Source of the DNA: JACOND01 sp965202795
Lineage (GTDB): Bacteria > Bdellovibrionota > Bdellovibrionia > Bdellovibrionales > UBA1609
NCBI GenBank assembly: GCA_965202795.1
Contig: OZ241848.1
Location: 806,001-870,000, forward strand
DNA: 64,000 bases
Direction: 5' to 3'
Shown here: positions 9,561 to 17,713 of the stretch, one piece after another
Layout: each line of letters starts with the position of its first letter
Numbering within the stretch: the first letter of the stretch is position 1
Made by a program: the position numbers and the translations under genes
Notes under the pieces: model-generated
Told to the model about the DNA's origin: nothing
What the model saw: the letters and a program-made list of their open reading frames with translations, nothing else
Databases searched by the model: none

Positions 9561-9635
9561 GCCCATGTGGCTCAGGGGCAGAGCGCGCCCTTGGTAAGGG
9601 CGAGGCCGTGAGTTCGAGTCTCACCATGGGCGCCA
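9561..9635 (+). tRNA. tRNA-Thr (anticodon GGT)
   Basis: Acceptor GCCCATG pairs with CATGGGC; the anticodon stem CGCCC/GGGCG encloses the loop TTGGTAA (anticodon GGT); T loop TTCGAGT; discriminator G and encoded CCA. Located upstream of tuf. Its last four bases begin the tandem repeat that follows. Confidence 0.97.
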
Positions 9636-9714
9636 GCCCATGAGACATACTAGCGGCGCCAGCCCATGAGATATATAGCGGCGCCAGCCCATGAGACATA
9701 TAGCGGCGCCAGCC
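9632..9714 (+). repeat. Tandem 25-26 bp repeat built from tRNA-Thr ends
   Basis: Units start at 9632, 9658 and 9683, with a partial fourth at 9708. Each begins GCCAGCCCATGAG; GCCA is the tRNA 3' terminus and GCCCATG equals the tRNA-Thr 5' acceptor strand. Units end in a variable ATATAGCGGC segment. The array starts inside the tRNA 3' end and runs into the tuf leader. Confidence 0.85.
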
Positions 9715-9772
9715 TGGAATGAAACAGCCCGGCCCGCCCGCCGCGGCCGCGCAAAAATTTATTGGCTTTTTA

Positions 9773-9802
9773 TTGACACAGGCCGAAAAACTTTTGTATT
9801 GT
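9773..9802 (+). promoter_or_regulatory. Promoter for tuf
   Basis: Perfect TTGACA at 9773-9778, an 18-base spacer and TATTGT at 9797-9802, in an A/T-rich patch. It leaves an untranslated leader of about 200 bases before tuf. Confidence 0.65.
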
Positions 9803-10010
9803 TTTATTTTATTGGAGGTTTTGCGGCAATTTCGGGGAGAAATTTTTTTTGGAGATGGCGGCCCCATGCCCGGCTTGAGGCTTGGCTGAAAAGCCCTGGC
9901 GGCCGCAAAAGGCCAAAACGCCGCAAAAAAAACAAGGGTTTCGCCCCGGTTGCCAGGCCCCGGCGGCGGATTTTGAGCCAGCTCAAACTTAACTGAAGGA
10001 GGAGACAGCC

Positions 10011-11195
10011 ATGTCTAAAGAATCTTTTCAAAGGAACAAAGAGCATGTCAACATTGGCACCATTGGCCATGTGGATCACGGAAAAACCACGCTGACGGCG
10101 GCCATCACCCAGGTTTTGTCAAAATCCGGGCAGGCGACTGCCATGAAATACGATCAAATTGACAAAGCCCCTGAGGAAAAAGAGCGGGGGATCACAATTT
10201 CCACCGCCCATGTTGAATACGAGACAGAAAAGCGGCACTACGCCCATGTCGACTGCCCCGGCCATGCCGACTATGTGAAAAACATGATCACCGGGGCCGC
10301 TCAAATGGATGGCGCGGTTCTTGTGGTTTCCGCCACAGACGGCCCCATGCCTCAGACAAGGGAGCATATTCTGCTGGCCCGCCAGGTTGGGGTCCCTGCC
10401 ATGGTTGTATTTTTGAACAAGTGCGATCAGGTTGATGACAAAGAGCTTTTGGATCTTGTGGAGCTGGAGGTCCGCGAGCTTTTGACGGAATACAAATTCC
10501 CGGGAAACGATGTTCCCATCGTTAAAGGCTCCGCCCTGAAGGCTCTAGAGGGGGATGCTGAAAGCCAAAAGGCCATCCAGGACTTGATGTCCAAGGTTGA
10601 TGAGCATATCCCCTGCCCCAAAAGGGATGTGGAAAAGCCCTTTCTTATGCCGGTTGAGGATGTGTTCTCCATTTCCGGCCGCGGCACAGTGGCCACCGGC
10701 CGTGTGGAAAGAGGCATCATCAAAACCGGCGCTGAAGTGGAGATTGTGGGCATCCGCGAAACAAAAAAAACTGTGGTCACGGGGGTTGAAATGTTCCGCA
10801 AATCCCTTGATGAGGGCCGCGCGGGGGACAATGCCGGCCTGCTTCTCCGCGGAATTGAAAAAGACGATATTGAAAGGGGGCAGGTTTTGGCGGTTCCGGG
10901 AACCATCACCCCGCACAAGAAATTTAAATGCGAATGCTACATTCTAAAAAAAGAGGAGGGCGGCCGCCACAAGCCTTTCTTTAAAGGCTACCGCCCGCAG
11001 TTTTACTTCCGAACCACGGATGTGACCGGCGCCATCAGCCTTCCCAAGGGGACAGAAATGGTTATGCCGGGGGACAATGTGGCTCTTGAAGTCGAGCTGA
11101 TCTCCCCTATTGCCATGGAAAAAGGCCTTCGCTTTGCTGTCCGCGAGGGCGGAAAAACCGTCGGCGCCGGGGTGGTGTCTGAAATTATCGAGTGA
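10011..11195 (+). CDS. tuf: Elongation factor Tu
   Basis: GTPase that delivers aminoacyl-tRNA to the ribosome. 394 residues, the standard length, with P-loop GHVDHGKTT, switch-I RGITIST, DCPGHADY, NKCD and GSALKAL G motifs, then the two beta-barrel domains. ATG 10011 follows AAGGAGGAGACAGCC. It is preceded by tRNA-Gly and tRNA-Thr as in many proteobacteria. Downstream, a secreted beta-helix gene, a small membrane gene and repeats come before tRNA-Trp, and secE-nusG-rplK do not follow. The classical block is therefore broken here. Confidence 0.99.
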   Translation: MSKESFQRNKEHVNIGTIGHVDHGKTTLTAAITQVLSKSGQATAMKYDQIDKAPEEKERGITISTAHVEYETEKRHYAHVDCPGHADYVKNMITGAAQMDGAVLVVSATDGPMPQTREHILLARQVGVPAMVVFLNKCDQVDDKELLDLVELEVRELLTEYKFPGNDVPIVKGSALKALEGDAESQKAIQDLMSKVDEHIPCPKRDVEKPFLMPVEDVFSISGRGTVATGRVERGIIKTGAEVEIVGIRETKKTVVTGVEMFRKSLDEGRAGDNAGLLLRGIEKDDIERGQVLAVPGTITPHKKFKCECYILKKEEGGRHKPFFKGYRPQFYFRTTDVTGAISLPKGTEMVMPGDNVALEVELISPIAMEKGLRFAVREGGKTVGAGVVSEIIE

Positions 11196-11337
11196 CTGCG
11201 GGCGGCTGCGGGCCGCGCCAGCCCCTGTGACTGCAAGGGGGCCGCAGCTGCACCGGCTGGATTTGGCAGGCTTAGCGGCGCTCTTTCCAGCTGTTTCGCC
11301 GTCCGGGACCCCCTGAATGGCAGGTTATGCTGGCTTT

Positions 11338-11353
11338 CAGGGCTATAGCCCTG
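11338..11353. repeat. 16-bp perfect palindrome downstream of tuf
   Basis: CAGGGCTATAGCCCTG reads the same on both strands. It lies 143 bases after the tuf stop and about 40 bases before the terminator-like hairpin; a transcript cruciform or a protein site is possible. Confidence 0.5.
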
Positions 11354-11393
11354 GCCTTCCCTGGCCACAGTTCCCCCCCCCTCCCCCGCCCGC

Positions 11394-11417
11394 GCCCTCC
11401 CCCGCGGAGGGCTTTTT
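11394..11417 (+). terminator. Probable intrinsic terminator after tuf
   Basis: CCCTCC at 11394-11399 and GGAGGG at 11406-11411 form a GC stem followed directly by CTTTTT. It separates tuf from the beta-helix gene. Confidence 0.6.
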
Positions 11418-11507
11418 GGCCGCTTTTTCATTTTTTTTCACTTTTTTTTGGCTCAGCGGCGGCTATAATTCTGCCTGCAATCAACAAACAAAAAAAAGGG
11501 GGGAATT

Positions 11508-12116
11508 ATGAGATATTTAATAAAAACAAATTTTTTGAGCGCTTTGCTGATGTTCGGATTTGCCGCCGCGGGGGAAGGCGCTCTCTTGGCGGCTAAGCGG
11601 CAGCCCTGCGGCCGCGGCGCGCGGGGCGCTTCGCATCCAAACGGCGGGGGCTTTGTGGCCAAGACCGCATTTGTGGCCGCCACGGCCATTGTGGGGCCTC
11701 TAGCGGCTGTTTGCGGCGAAGCGAGGGTTTTGGACAATGCGAAGGTTCTTGATTGGGCGAGGGTTTCGGACAATGCGGAGGTTTCGGACAATGCGCAGGT
11801 TTATGGCCATGCGCGGGTTTCCGGCTATGCGCGGGTTTCCGGCAATGCCTGGGTTGACGGCTCGCGGGTTTCCGGCTATGCGCGGATTTCGGACAATGCG
11901 AAGGTTTTGGGCAAAGCGCGGGTTTCCGGCAATGCGGTGGTTAGAGACAATGCGAAGGTTCTTGATTGGGCGAGGGTTTCGGACAATGCGTTAATTGAAG
12001 ACAATGGCGTGGTTTCTGATTGGGCAGGTGTTTCGGGCAATGGATGGGTTTTTTTCTATGGGAAAGTTAAAGGCCATGAGTCGCTTGGCGGCCCATTTCC
12101 GAGCTTCTGGAACTGA
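11508..12116 (+). CDS. Secreted left-handed beta-helix (hexapeptide-repeat) protein, copy 1
   Basis: 202 residues of unknown function. It has an N-terminal signal peptide (MRYLIKTNF then a hydrophobic stretch to about 23), then a module with Cys39 and a second Cys at about 69 around GGGFVAKTAFV, then about 20 tandem hexads of type A-x-V-S/L-D/G-N/Y (for example ARVSGYARVSGNA). The six-residue period with small and aliphatic residues is that of left-handed beta helices (LpxA-like fold). No acyltransferase catalytic His is evident, so a structural or surface role is inferred. ATG 11508 follows AAAGGGGGGAATT, and a TATAAT lies at 11464-11469. Two paralogues at 60490-61666 share the same N-terminal module. 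The gene sits between tuf and tRNA-Trp, where such a gene is not expected. Confidence 0.75.
   Translation: MRYLIKTNFLSALLMFGFAAAGEGALLAAKRQPCGRGARGASHPNGGGFVAKTAFVAATAIVGPLAAVCGEARVLDNAKVLDWARVSDNAEVSDNAQVYGHARVSGYARVSGNAWVDGSRVSGYARISDNAKVLGKARVSGNAVVRDNAKVLDWARVSDNALIEDNGVVSDWAGVSGNGWVFFYGKVKGHESLGGPFPSFWN
11737..12050 (+). repeat. 18-bp periodic coding repeat of the beta-helix gene
   Basis: DNA encoding the hexads repeats every 18 bases with variants of GGTTTCCGGCAATGCG. The high identity between units should let the helix lengthen or shorten by slippage without a frameshift. Confidence 0.7.
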
Positions 12117-12144
12117 TTCTTGCAGGAGGCGGGGAGGGGGGGGC

Positions 12145-12173
12145 TTGTTTCCCTGGCCGGACTGCGGTATAAA
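12145..12173 (+). promoter_or_regulatory. Promoter for the small coiled-coil gene
   Basis: TTGTTT at 12145-12150, 17 bases, TATAAA at 12168-12173. The paralogue at 26.4 kb has the same TTGTTT with a 17-base spacer. Confidence 0.65.
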
Positions 12174-12181
12174 AAGACTAT

Positions 12182-12197
12182 CCCCGGCAGATCGGGG
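12182..12197 (+). promoter_or_regulatory. 5' leader hairpin of the small coiled-coil gene
   Basis: CCCCG/CGGGG stem with loop GCAGAT, followed shortly by GTTTTAACC. A matching hairpin is conserved in the leader of the paralogue (26726-26742). The stem plus TTTT suggests attenuation or a protein-binding site. Confidence 0.5.
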
Positions 12198-12228
12198 GCT
12201 GTTTTAACCAAAACAAAGAAGGGAAGCT

Positions 12229-12447
12229 ATGCTTGAAGGTTTAGATCCGGCAACCATTATAGCTTTATGCGCCTTAATGTCTGTCTTATGGACAGTCATG
12301 GGGTTTATAGTCAATATGCTTTTAGCGCCTGTAAGGGCTGATGTGAAAGAAATGCAAAAAGGGCAAGCCCGGATTGAAAAAGAATTTAGAGATGGGCAAG
12401 CCCGTCTTGAAAATAAGCTTGACTTGCTTTTAAAAGCAAAAGCTTGA
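12229..12447 (+). CDS. Small single-pass membrane coiled-coil protein, copy 1
   Basis: 72 residues. The N-terminus, MLEGLDPATIIALCALMSV, runs into a hydrophobic segment to about residue 33, followed by a charged helix with KGQARIEKEF and DGQARLENKL heptads ending in a Leu/Lys tail. Predicted: one transmembrane helix with a cytoplasmic or periplasmic coiled coil, size and layout like small holin- or XhlA-type proteins, though no homology is claimed. ATG is preceded by AAGAAGGGAAGCT. Paralogous to the gene at 26387-26689 in protein, promoter and 5' leader. Function unknown. Confidence 0.75.
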   Translation: MLEGLDPATIIALCALMSVLWTVMGFIVNMLLAPVRADVKEMQKGQARIEKEFRDGQARLENKLDLLLKAKA

Positions 12448-12920
12448 AAAACAGCCATTGCGCCCTTTAGCCAGCATTTAAGCAAAATCCTCAAGCTATG
12501 AGACAGCCTCTGCCCCCACAGGGGGAGGGGGCGCCTGGAAAGCCTTGCGGCCTGGACCGGGGCGGGCGGCGCTTTTGGCATGCCCCCATCGCGGGCGGGG
12601 GCTGATTTAGGGCCTCTAATTGTTTGGTTTGCATTCCCCCGCCCTCCCCGCGGGGGCTTTTCGGCCGCCCTCATGAGCGCGGCGCGTCATGGCTGATTGA
12701 CAGAGGCCGCTTTTGCGGCTGCAAGCCCCTCCAATCAGCAGCGGCAAACAGCCGCGACTTTCGCGCTTTGTTTAAAAAGCGGGGGGGGGCCTTGCGCCGG
12801 CCCCCGGACTGGCGCATAATGGCTGGCGGGGAAACATTTGCAAAAAGGGGCGCGCCGCTGCCAGGGCCTGGCGCAAAAACAAAGCGCCCGCGGCAGCCTT
12901 CAGGAAAGCGCGCGGCTGAA
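12448..12920. other. 473-bp gap without a convincing gene
   Basis: GC-rich DNA with several C/G runs and a hairpin-like CCCCGCGGGGGCTTTT near 12647. Open frames here lack ribosome sites and plausible composition. No RNA family was recognised. Confidence 0.5.
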
Positions 12921-13030
12921 AAGCATAAGGGCAGCAGCTCTGCCGGCATGGCGGCGGATAAAAACTGTGATTAAAAAGCGCAAGGGCAGCAGCTCTGCCG
13001 GCATGGCGGCGGATAAAAACTGTGATTAAA
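12921..13030 (+). repeat. Two 55-bp tandem units carrying a degenerate tRNA-Trp 5' half
   Basis: Units at 12921-12975 and 12976-13030 precede the real tRNA-Trp in the same register. Each contains a 31-base segment matching tRNA-Trp positions 1-31 with about five mismatches (AGGGCAGCAGCTC and GGCGGCGGA), then GATAAAAACTGTGATTAAA, the same sequence that lies just before the real tRNA. Confidence 0.9.
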
Positions 13031-13037
13031 AAGCGCA

Positions 13038-13113
13038 AGGGCAGTAGCTCTAACGGCAGAGCGGCGGACTCCAAATCCGCAGGTTGCAGGTTCGAATCCT
13101 GTCTGCCCTGCCA
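13038..13113 (+). tRNA. tRNA-Trp (anticodon CCA)
   Basis: Acceptor AGGGCAG pairs with CTGCCCT; anticodon stem GCGGA/TCCGC with loop CTCCAAA gives anticodon CCA at 13071-13073; T loop TTCGAAT; discriminator G; encoded CCA. In most proteobacteria this gene lies between tuf and secE-nusG; here an acyl-CoA dehydrogenase follows instead. Confidence 0.97.
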
Positions 13114-13183
13114 TTGAATCCGTCGGGCGCGGCAGAGCTTTCAGCCGGGGCCTCTGGCGGGCAGATTTTAAAGGGAGCGGCTC

Positions 13184-14365
13184 ATGGCGCCTTCGGCTGA
13201 AAGCCTTTTTTGTCCCAGCCCGGAGCATCAGGCTCTGCGGCGGATCGCTGCCGGCTTTGCCCAAAAAGAGCTGGAGCCACAGGCGGCGGAGTTTGACCAA
13301 AAAGAGGAGTTTAACCTCCCGCTGCTTCGCCGGTTGGGGACGCTTGGCCTGCTCGGCCTGCTTGTGGAGGAGGAGTTTGGAGGCGCGGGGATGGATCTTT
13401 CCGCGGCGGTCACAGCCCATGAGGAGCTGAGCGCCTCAGACCCCGGCTTTTGCCTCGCTTATCTCGCTCACAGCGTTTTGTGCGCCGGCAATATCAGCCG
13501 GAGCGCCAGCCCGGAGCAGAAAAAAGCCTGGCTCCCCGCGCTCCTGAGCGGCGAAAAAATCGGCGCCATGGCCATGTCAGAGCCTGGCTGCGGCGCCGAC
13601 GCCCTGGCCATGAAAACCAAAGCGGAAAAGCGCGGCGGCCATTACATTCTGAATGGCCGCAAAATGTGGATCACCAACGGCTGTCTTGATGAGGAAAAAA
13701 CCCCCTGCGATGTCTGCCTTGTCTATGCCAAAACGGGCGGGCGAATTTCAACCTTTGTTGTGGAGCGCGGATTTCCCGGGTTTTTTGTGGGGCAGAAAAT
13801 CAAGGGCAAGCTGGGAATGCGGGCCTCCAGCACAGCGGAGCTGGTTTTTGACGGCTGCCGTGTTCCAGAGACACATCTTATTGGCAGAGAGGGGGATTCG
13901 CTCACCCACATGATGAAAAACCTTGAGGCCGAGCGCCTGACTCTCGCCGCCATGTCTCTTGGGATTGCCCGCCGCTGCCTTCAGGAGATGAACCGCTACG
14001 CCTCGGAGCGGAGAGCCTTTGGCCGCCCCATAAGAAGCTTTGGGCAGATACAAAAGCATATCGCCCAAAGCTATGCGGAGTATCATTCTGTCAGGGCCTT
14101 TGCTTTTGCCACAGCCGCCGCCATGAGGGAGGCCTCCAGCAAAAATCACAGGCTCGCCTCTGATTCCGTAAAGCTTTTGGCCGCGCGGATGGGAAAAGCC
14201 GCCGCTGACCGGGCCATTCAGGTTTTAGGGGGCTATGGATATGTGGGGGAATACAAAGTGGAGAGGTTTTGGCGGGACGCCAAACTCCTGGAAATTGGCG
14301 GCGGAACCACTGAGGCGCTGGAAAAAAACATCACAAAGGACCTGGACGGCAGGCTTGAGATTTGA
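13184..14365 (+). CDS. Acyl-CoA dehydrogenase, isovaleryl-CoA dehydrogenase-like
   Basis: FAD enzyme oxidising an acyl-CoA at the alpha-beta bond, passing electrons to ETF. 393 residues with MSEPGCGADA and W-I-T-N-G FAD motifs and FGRPIRSFGQIQ. The position that holds the catalytic Glu in most family members reads EIGGGT (Gly), while the helix-G segment LEAERLTLAA offers a Glu as in isovaleryl-CoA dehydrogenase. A branched-chain (leucine pathway) substrate is therefore inferred. ATG follows AAAGGGAGCGGCTC. The SDR gene downstream may work in the same acyl pathway. Confidence 0.85.
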   Translation: MAPSAESLFCPSPEHQALRRIAAGFAQKELEPQAAEFDQKEEFNLPLLRRLGTLGLLGLLVEEEFGGAGMDLSAAVTAHEELSASDPGFCLAYLAHSVLCAGNISRSASPEQKKAWLPALLSGEKIGAMAMSEPGCGADALAMKTKAEKRGGHYILNGRKMWITNGCLDEEKTPCDVCLVYAKTGGRISTFVVERGFPGFFVGQKIKGKLGMRASSTAELVFDGCRVPETHLIGREGDSLTHMMKNLEAERLTLAAMSLGIARRCLQEMNRYASERRAFGRPIRSFGQIQKHIAQSYAEYHSVRAFAFATAAAMREASSKNHRLASDSVKLLAARMGKAAADRAIQVLGGYGYVGEYKVERFWRDAKLLEIGGGTTEALEKNITKDLDGRLEI

Positions 14366-14457
14366 TTTTTTTCAGCCGGGGCTTTCCGGCGGGCTTTTGA
14401 GGGGGGGGCTAAACCGCTGCCGGCAGAAAAAAAGCCAGAGAGCCTGGAGATTTAAAA

Positions 14458-15201
14458 ATGGCAAACCTGAAATTTGATTTTTCCGGCAGAAAAGCGCTCA
14501 TCACTGGCGGGGCCGGGGGGATTGGCCGCCAGACAGTTAAGGATTTTTTGGCTGCCGGCGCTGAAGCCGCTGTTTGGGATGTTTCGGAAGAGGGCCTTCG
14601 GCGCCTTGAAAGCGAGCTGAAAAGCCCCCGGCTTGAAGCCCGGAGAGTGGATGTCTCCTCTTTTGAGCAGTGCCGGAAGGCCGCCGCCGCCCTAAAATCC
14701 CCCATTGATTTTTTGATTGGCGGCGCGGGCGTTTTAAGGGACAGAAGCCTTGCGAAAATGACAGAGGGGGAGTATCAGTCAGTCATTCAAGCCAATTTGA
14801 GCGGCATGTTTTTTGCCGCAAAAGCCCTTCTTCCGCATTTTCGCCAGGGCGCGGGCGGCAAAAGGATTGTAAATATTTCCAGCATCTCCGGCCTTTGCGG
14901 CGGCTTTGGCCAGACAAGCTACGCGGCGGCCAAGGCCGGCGCCATTGCCTTTGCCAAAGTGTGGGCGCGGGAGCTGGCCAAAAAAGGCTTCACGGCAAAC
15001 GCCATAGCCCCCGGATTTGTTCAGACCGATATGCTGAAGGGCATTCCCCCGGAGATTATGGGCGGGCTTCTGGAGAGGATCCCTCTTGGGAGGCTGGGGC
15101 GCCCGGCGGAGATTTCAAAAACAATTTTGTTTCTCTGCTCCAGGGAGGCCTCTTATATCAATGGCGCGGTTTTAGAGGTTTCCGGCGGCGCCTCTTTTTA
15201 G
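14458..15201 (+). CDS. Short-chain dehydrogenase/reductase, FabG-like
   Basis: NAD(P)H-dependent oxidoreductase of 247 residues. Cofactor motif TGGAGGIG near the N-terminus, a Gly-Gly-Ala-Gly variant of NNAG (GGAGVLRD), and the catalytic Ser-Tyr-Lys set in NISSISG and SYAAAKAG. The C-terminus has the FabG-like INGAVLEVSGG. Probably a 3-oxoacyl-ACP or acetoacetyl-CoA reductase; the acyl-CoA dehydrogenase neighbour fits either. 92 bases separate the two genes. Confidence 0.85.
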   Translation: MANLKFDFSGRKALITGGAGGIGRQTVKDFLAAGAEAAVWDVSEEGLRRLESELKSPRLEARRVDVSSFEQCRKAAAALKSPIDFLIGGAGVLRDRSLAKMTEGEYQSVIQANLSGMFFAAKALLPHFRQGAGGKRIVNISSISGLCGGFGQTSYAAAKAGAIAFAKVWARELAKKGFTANAIAPGFVQTDMLKGIPPEIMGGLLERIPLGRLGRPAEISKTILFLCSREASYINGAVLEVSGGASF

Positions 15202-15380
15202 GCGCCGGATCCTCTGCCGGGAGGCGGACAAAGAAACCAGCCGGGCGGCGGGCAAAAAACCCGAGGCTGAAGCCCCTCAGGCGGAGCCGCAGAGAGAGGC
15301 GAAAACAGGCCCGCAGCGGGAAAATGGGATCGAAAAAAACACCCCCTCCGGCAAAAGGCCGGGCGGAGAGCGGCCGCGGC

Positions 15381-17555
15381 ATGGCGGAAAAAGCAAAAAA
15401 AAGCCCAGTGACTCTTGAAACCCCCTTTCAATACATTAAGGGGTCGGGGCCAAAGCTTGCGGCGGTTTTTAAGTCCCGCGGCATTTCCACAGCGGAGGAC
15501 TTTGTCCGCTGGCTGCCGCGCGGCTGGCAGGACAACCGCCGGCTTAAAAGGCTCGCTGACGCGGAGCCGGGCCGCCAGGTGGCGGTCACAGCGGAAATTA
15601 TAAGCAAAAACATCATCCCGCTCCGATTCCGCGGGCGGAACATGTATGAGATCATCATTGGCGATGGCTCCGCCCGGATGCCCTGCAAGTTTTTTCGCAT
15701 GCCCTACAGGCAGTGGTTCAATTCGCTCAGGGCGGGGGAGCCTGTGGAGGTCAGGGGCGCGCCATCGCTTTACCGCGGAAGGCTGGAGTTTCATCACCCG
15801 CAGATCTTTCCCGCCAAAAAAGCCGCCTCAGAATCCGCGGAAAAGCCGGGACAGCCCGCGCCCCAAGCCTCAGACTCCCCGGCAGAGGAAAAAAGCCTCA
15901 TCCTGCCCCTCTACACGGAGATTGAAAACATATCCCAAATCAAAATCCGGTCTCTGATGCGGACAGCCCTTCAAGCTCTTGACGGGGCGGAGGCGGAGCA
16001 AAAAATCGAGTGGCTTCCCGAGTGGCTTCGGCGCAAATATCAGCTGCCCGGCCTTTGGGCCTCCCTGAAGGGGCTGCACTTTCCCGACTCAAGATCCGTT
16101 AATGATTATCTGGATTTTAAAACAGAGTTTCAAAAGCGCCTGATTTTTGACGAGTTTTTTGAGCTGCAGTTTTATCTGGCCCTCAAAAAGCGCGGCTGGC
16201 AGCAGGGGACAGCGCCGAAAATCCCTCTGGACGAAAGCCTTTTGAAAGAGCTGACAGAAAAGCTGCCCTTTCAGCTGACACAGGCGCAGAAAAAAGTTTT
16301 GGGGCATGTTTTTTCTGACTTAAAGGAGCCGCGCCCCATGCGCCGCCTGATCCAGGGGGATGTTGGCTGCGGAAAAACAGTTGTGGCTTTGCTGGCGGCC
16401 GCCATGTGCGCCAAAAAGGGCCGCCAAACCGCCATTATGGCTCCGACAGATATCCTGGCCGAGCAGCACCTTCGCCGCGCCAGGGAGTTTCTGGAGCCTT
16501 TTGGGATTAAGACTGAAAAGCTTGCGGGCAAAATGAGGGCGGCGGAGAGGCGCTCTGCCGCGGCGGCGCTCCGCGCCGGCTTTTGCAGCGTGTGTGTCGG
16601 CACCCATGCCCTGATACAGGAGGATGTCCAGTTTCACAATCTGGGGCTTGTGGTTGTCGACGAGCAGCACCGCTTTGGCGCGCATCAGAGGGCTCTGCTG
16701 AAAGCCAAGGGCCGGGGCGGGCATCCCCACTTTTTGGTTATGACGGCGACCCCCATCCCGCGGACAATGGCTATGGCTTTATATGGAGATCTGGAGGTTT
16801 CTGTGATTGACGAGCTGCCGCCGGGGAGGCAGCCTGTGGCCACAAAAAGGGTTTTTTACAGCGGGCGGCTGAAAACATTTGATTTTTTGCGGGATGAGGC
16901 CCTGCGCGGCCGCCAGGCCTATGTGATTTATCCGCTTGTGGAGGAGAGCGAAAAGCTGGATCTGAAAAACGCCATCAGCCAGTACGAAAAGCTGAAAGCC
17001 TATTACAAAGAGATCCGCTGGGGGCTTTTGACCGGCAGAATGACTCCAGAGGAAAAGCGGGATGTCATGAGCCGCTTTCGGAAAAACGAAATCCAGGCGC
17101 TGGTCTCCACAACTGTGATTGAGGTTGGGGTTGATGTTCCCAGCGCGACATTGATGCTGATTGAGCATGCGGAGCGCTTTGGGCTTTCGCAGATGCACCA
17201 GCTGCGCGGCCGCGTGGGGCGCGGCAGCGAAAAAAGCTATTGCTTTGTCATTCTGGGGCGGAGCTTTTCCCAGGAGGCGAAAGAGCGGGCATGGATTATG
17301 GAGCGCGAGACAAGCGGCTTCAAGATTGCGGAAAAAGACCTGGAGTTTCGCGGCCCGGGCGAGTTTTTGGGCAGCCGGCAGTCGGGGCTTCCAAGCTTTA
17401 AAATGGCCGATCTGATCCGGGACGCGGAAATTCTCTCGCTCGCCAAAAGGGCGGCCTTTGACCTGGCCGGGCGGGATCCGGCTCTAACCGATCCAAAGCA
17501 TCAGGCCGCAAAAATCAAATTTCAGGGCCTTGTGGAAAAGGCCCTTCCCGGATAG
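15381..17555 (+). CDS. recG: ATP-dependent DNA helicase RecG
   Basis: Branch-migration helicase that remodels stalled forks and recombination intermediates. From ATG 15381 the protein has 724 residues: a helical start with IKGSGPKLAAVFKSRGI, a wedge/OB domain (FRGRNMYEIIIGDG), Walker A QGDVGCGKT, DEQH box, TATPIPRT, GRMTPEEK, GRVGRGS and the C-terminal RecG signature FKIAEKDLEFRGPGEFLG. The open frame extends far upstream over the SDR gene in another frame; I took the ATG after GCGGAGAG, with ATG 15324 as the alternative. Convergent with the next gene. Confidence 0.95.
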   Translation: MAEKAKKSPVTLETPFQYIKGSGPKLAAVFKSRGISTAEDFVRWLPRGWQDNRRLKRLADAEPGRQVAVTAEIISKNIIPLRFRGRNMYEIIIGDGSARMPCKFFRMPYRQWFNSLRAGEPVEVRGAPSLYRGRLEFHHPQIFPAKKAASESAEKPGQPAPQASDSPAEEKSLILPLYTEIENISQIKIRSLMRTALQALDGAEAEQKIEWLPEWLRRKYQLPGLWASLKGLHFPDSRSVNDYLDFKTEFQKRLIFDEFFELQFYLALKKRGWQQGTAPKIPLDESLLKELTEKLPFQLTQAQKKVLGHVFSDLKEPRPMRRLIQGDVGCGKTVVALLAAAMCAKKGRQTAIMAPTDILAEQHLRRAREFLEPFGIKTEKLAGKMRAAERRSAAAALRAGFCSVCVGTHALIQEDVQFHNLGLVVVDEQHRFGAHQRALLKAKGRGGHPHFLVMTATPIPRTMAMALYGDLEVSVIDELPPGRQPVATKRVFYSGRLKTFDFLRDEALRGRQAYVIYPLVEESEKLDLKNAISQYEKLKAYYKEIRWGLLTGRMTPEEKRDVMSRFRKNEIQALVSTTVIEVGVDVPSATLMLIEHAERFGLSQMHQLRGRVGRGSEKSYCFVILGRSFSQEAKERAWIMERETSGFKIAEKDLEFRGPGEFLGSRQSGLPSFKMADLIRDAEILSLAKRAAFDLAGRDPALTDPKHQAAKIKFQGLVEKALPG

Positions 17556-17594
17556 CTGCCAGCCCCGCGGATGATATTTCGCGGGCCAGAGCCG

Positions 17595-17683
17595 CCCCCT
17601 GTTTCACCTTAAAGGCCGCGGCGGAAAATGAAATGCCCCTGCTGCAGGCGAGTTCCTTTCCGCTTCGGACCTTGTTTTTTTTC
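17595..17683 (+). repeat. Degenerate copy of an internal antiporter-gene segment
   Basis: This 89-base stretch aligns with 19800-19888 inside the antiporter gene. In the core (17624-17670 against 19828-19874) only about 4 of 47 bases differ; further out the match weakens with one indel. Both contain GAAAATGAAATG and CCCTGCTGCAGGCGA. It is in the non-coding gap between recG and the convergent gene. Confidence 0.85.
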
Positions 17684-17713
17684 AAGCCGCGAAAACCCGG
17701 GCGCGCGGCGGGC

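Noticed and set aside
9226..9867. 213-residue minus-strand open frame across tRNA-Gly, tRNA-Thr and repeats
   Set aside because: It reads through two certain tRNA genes and the tandem repeat; its repeated MSHGLAP motif merely translates that repeat.
14895..15380. N-terminal 162 residues of the open recG frame
   Set aside because: They lie over the SDR gene in another frame and show no RecG homology; the true start is ATG 15381 or 15324.
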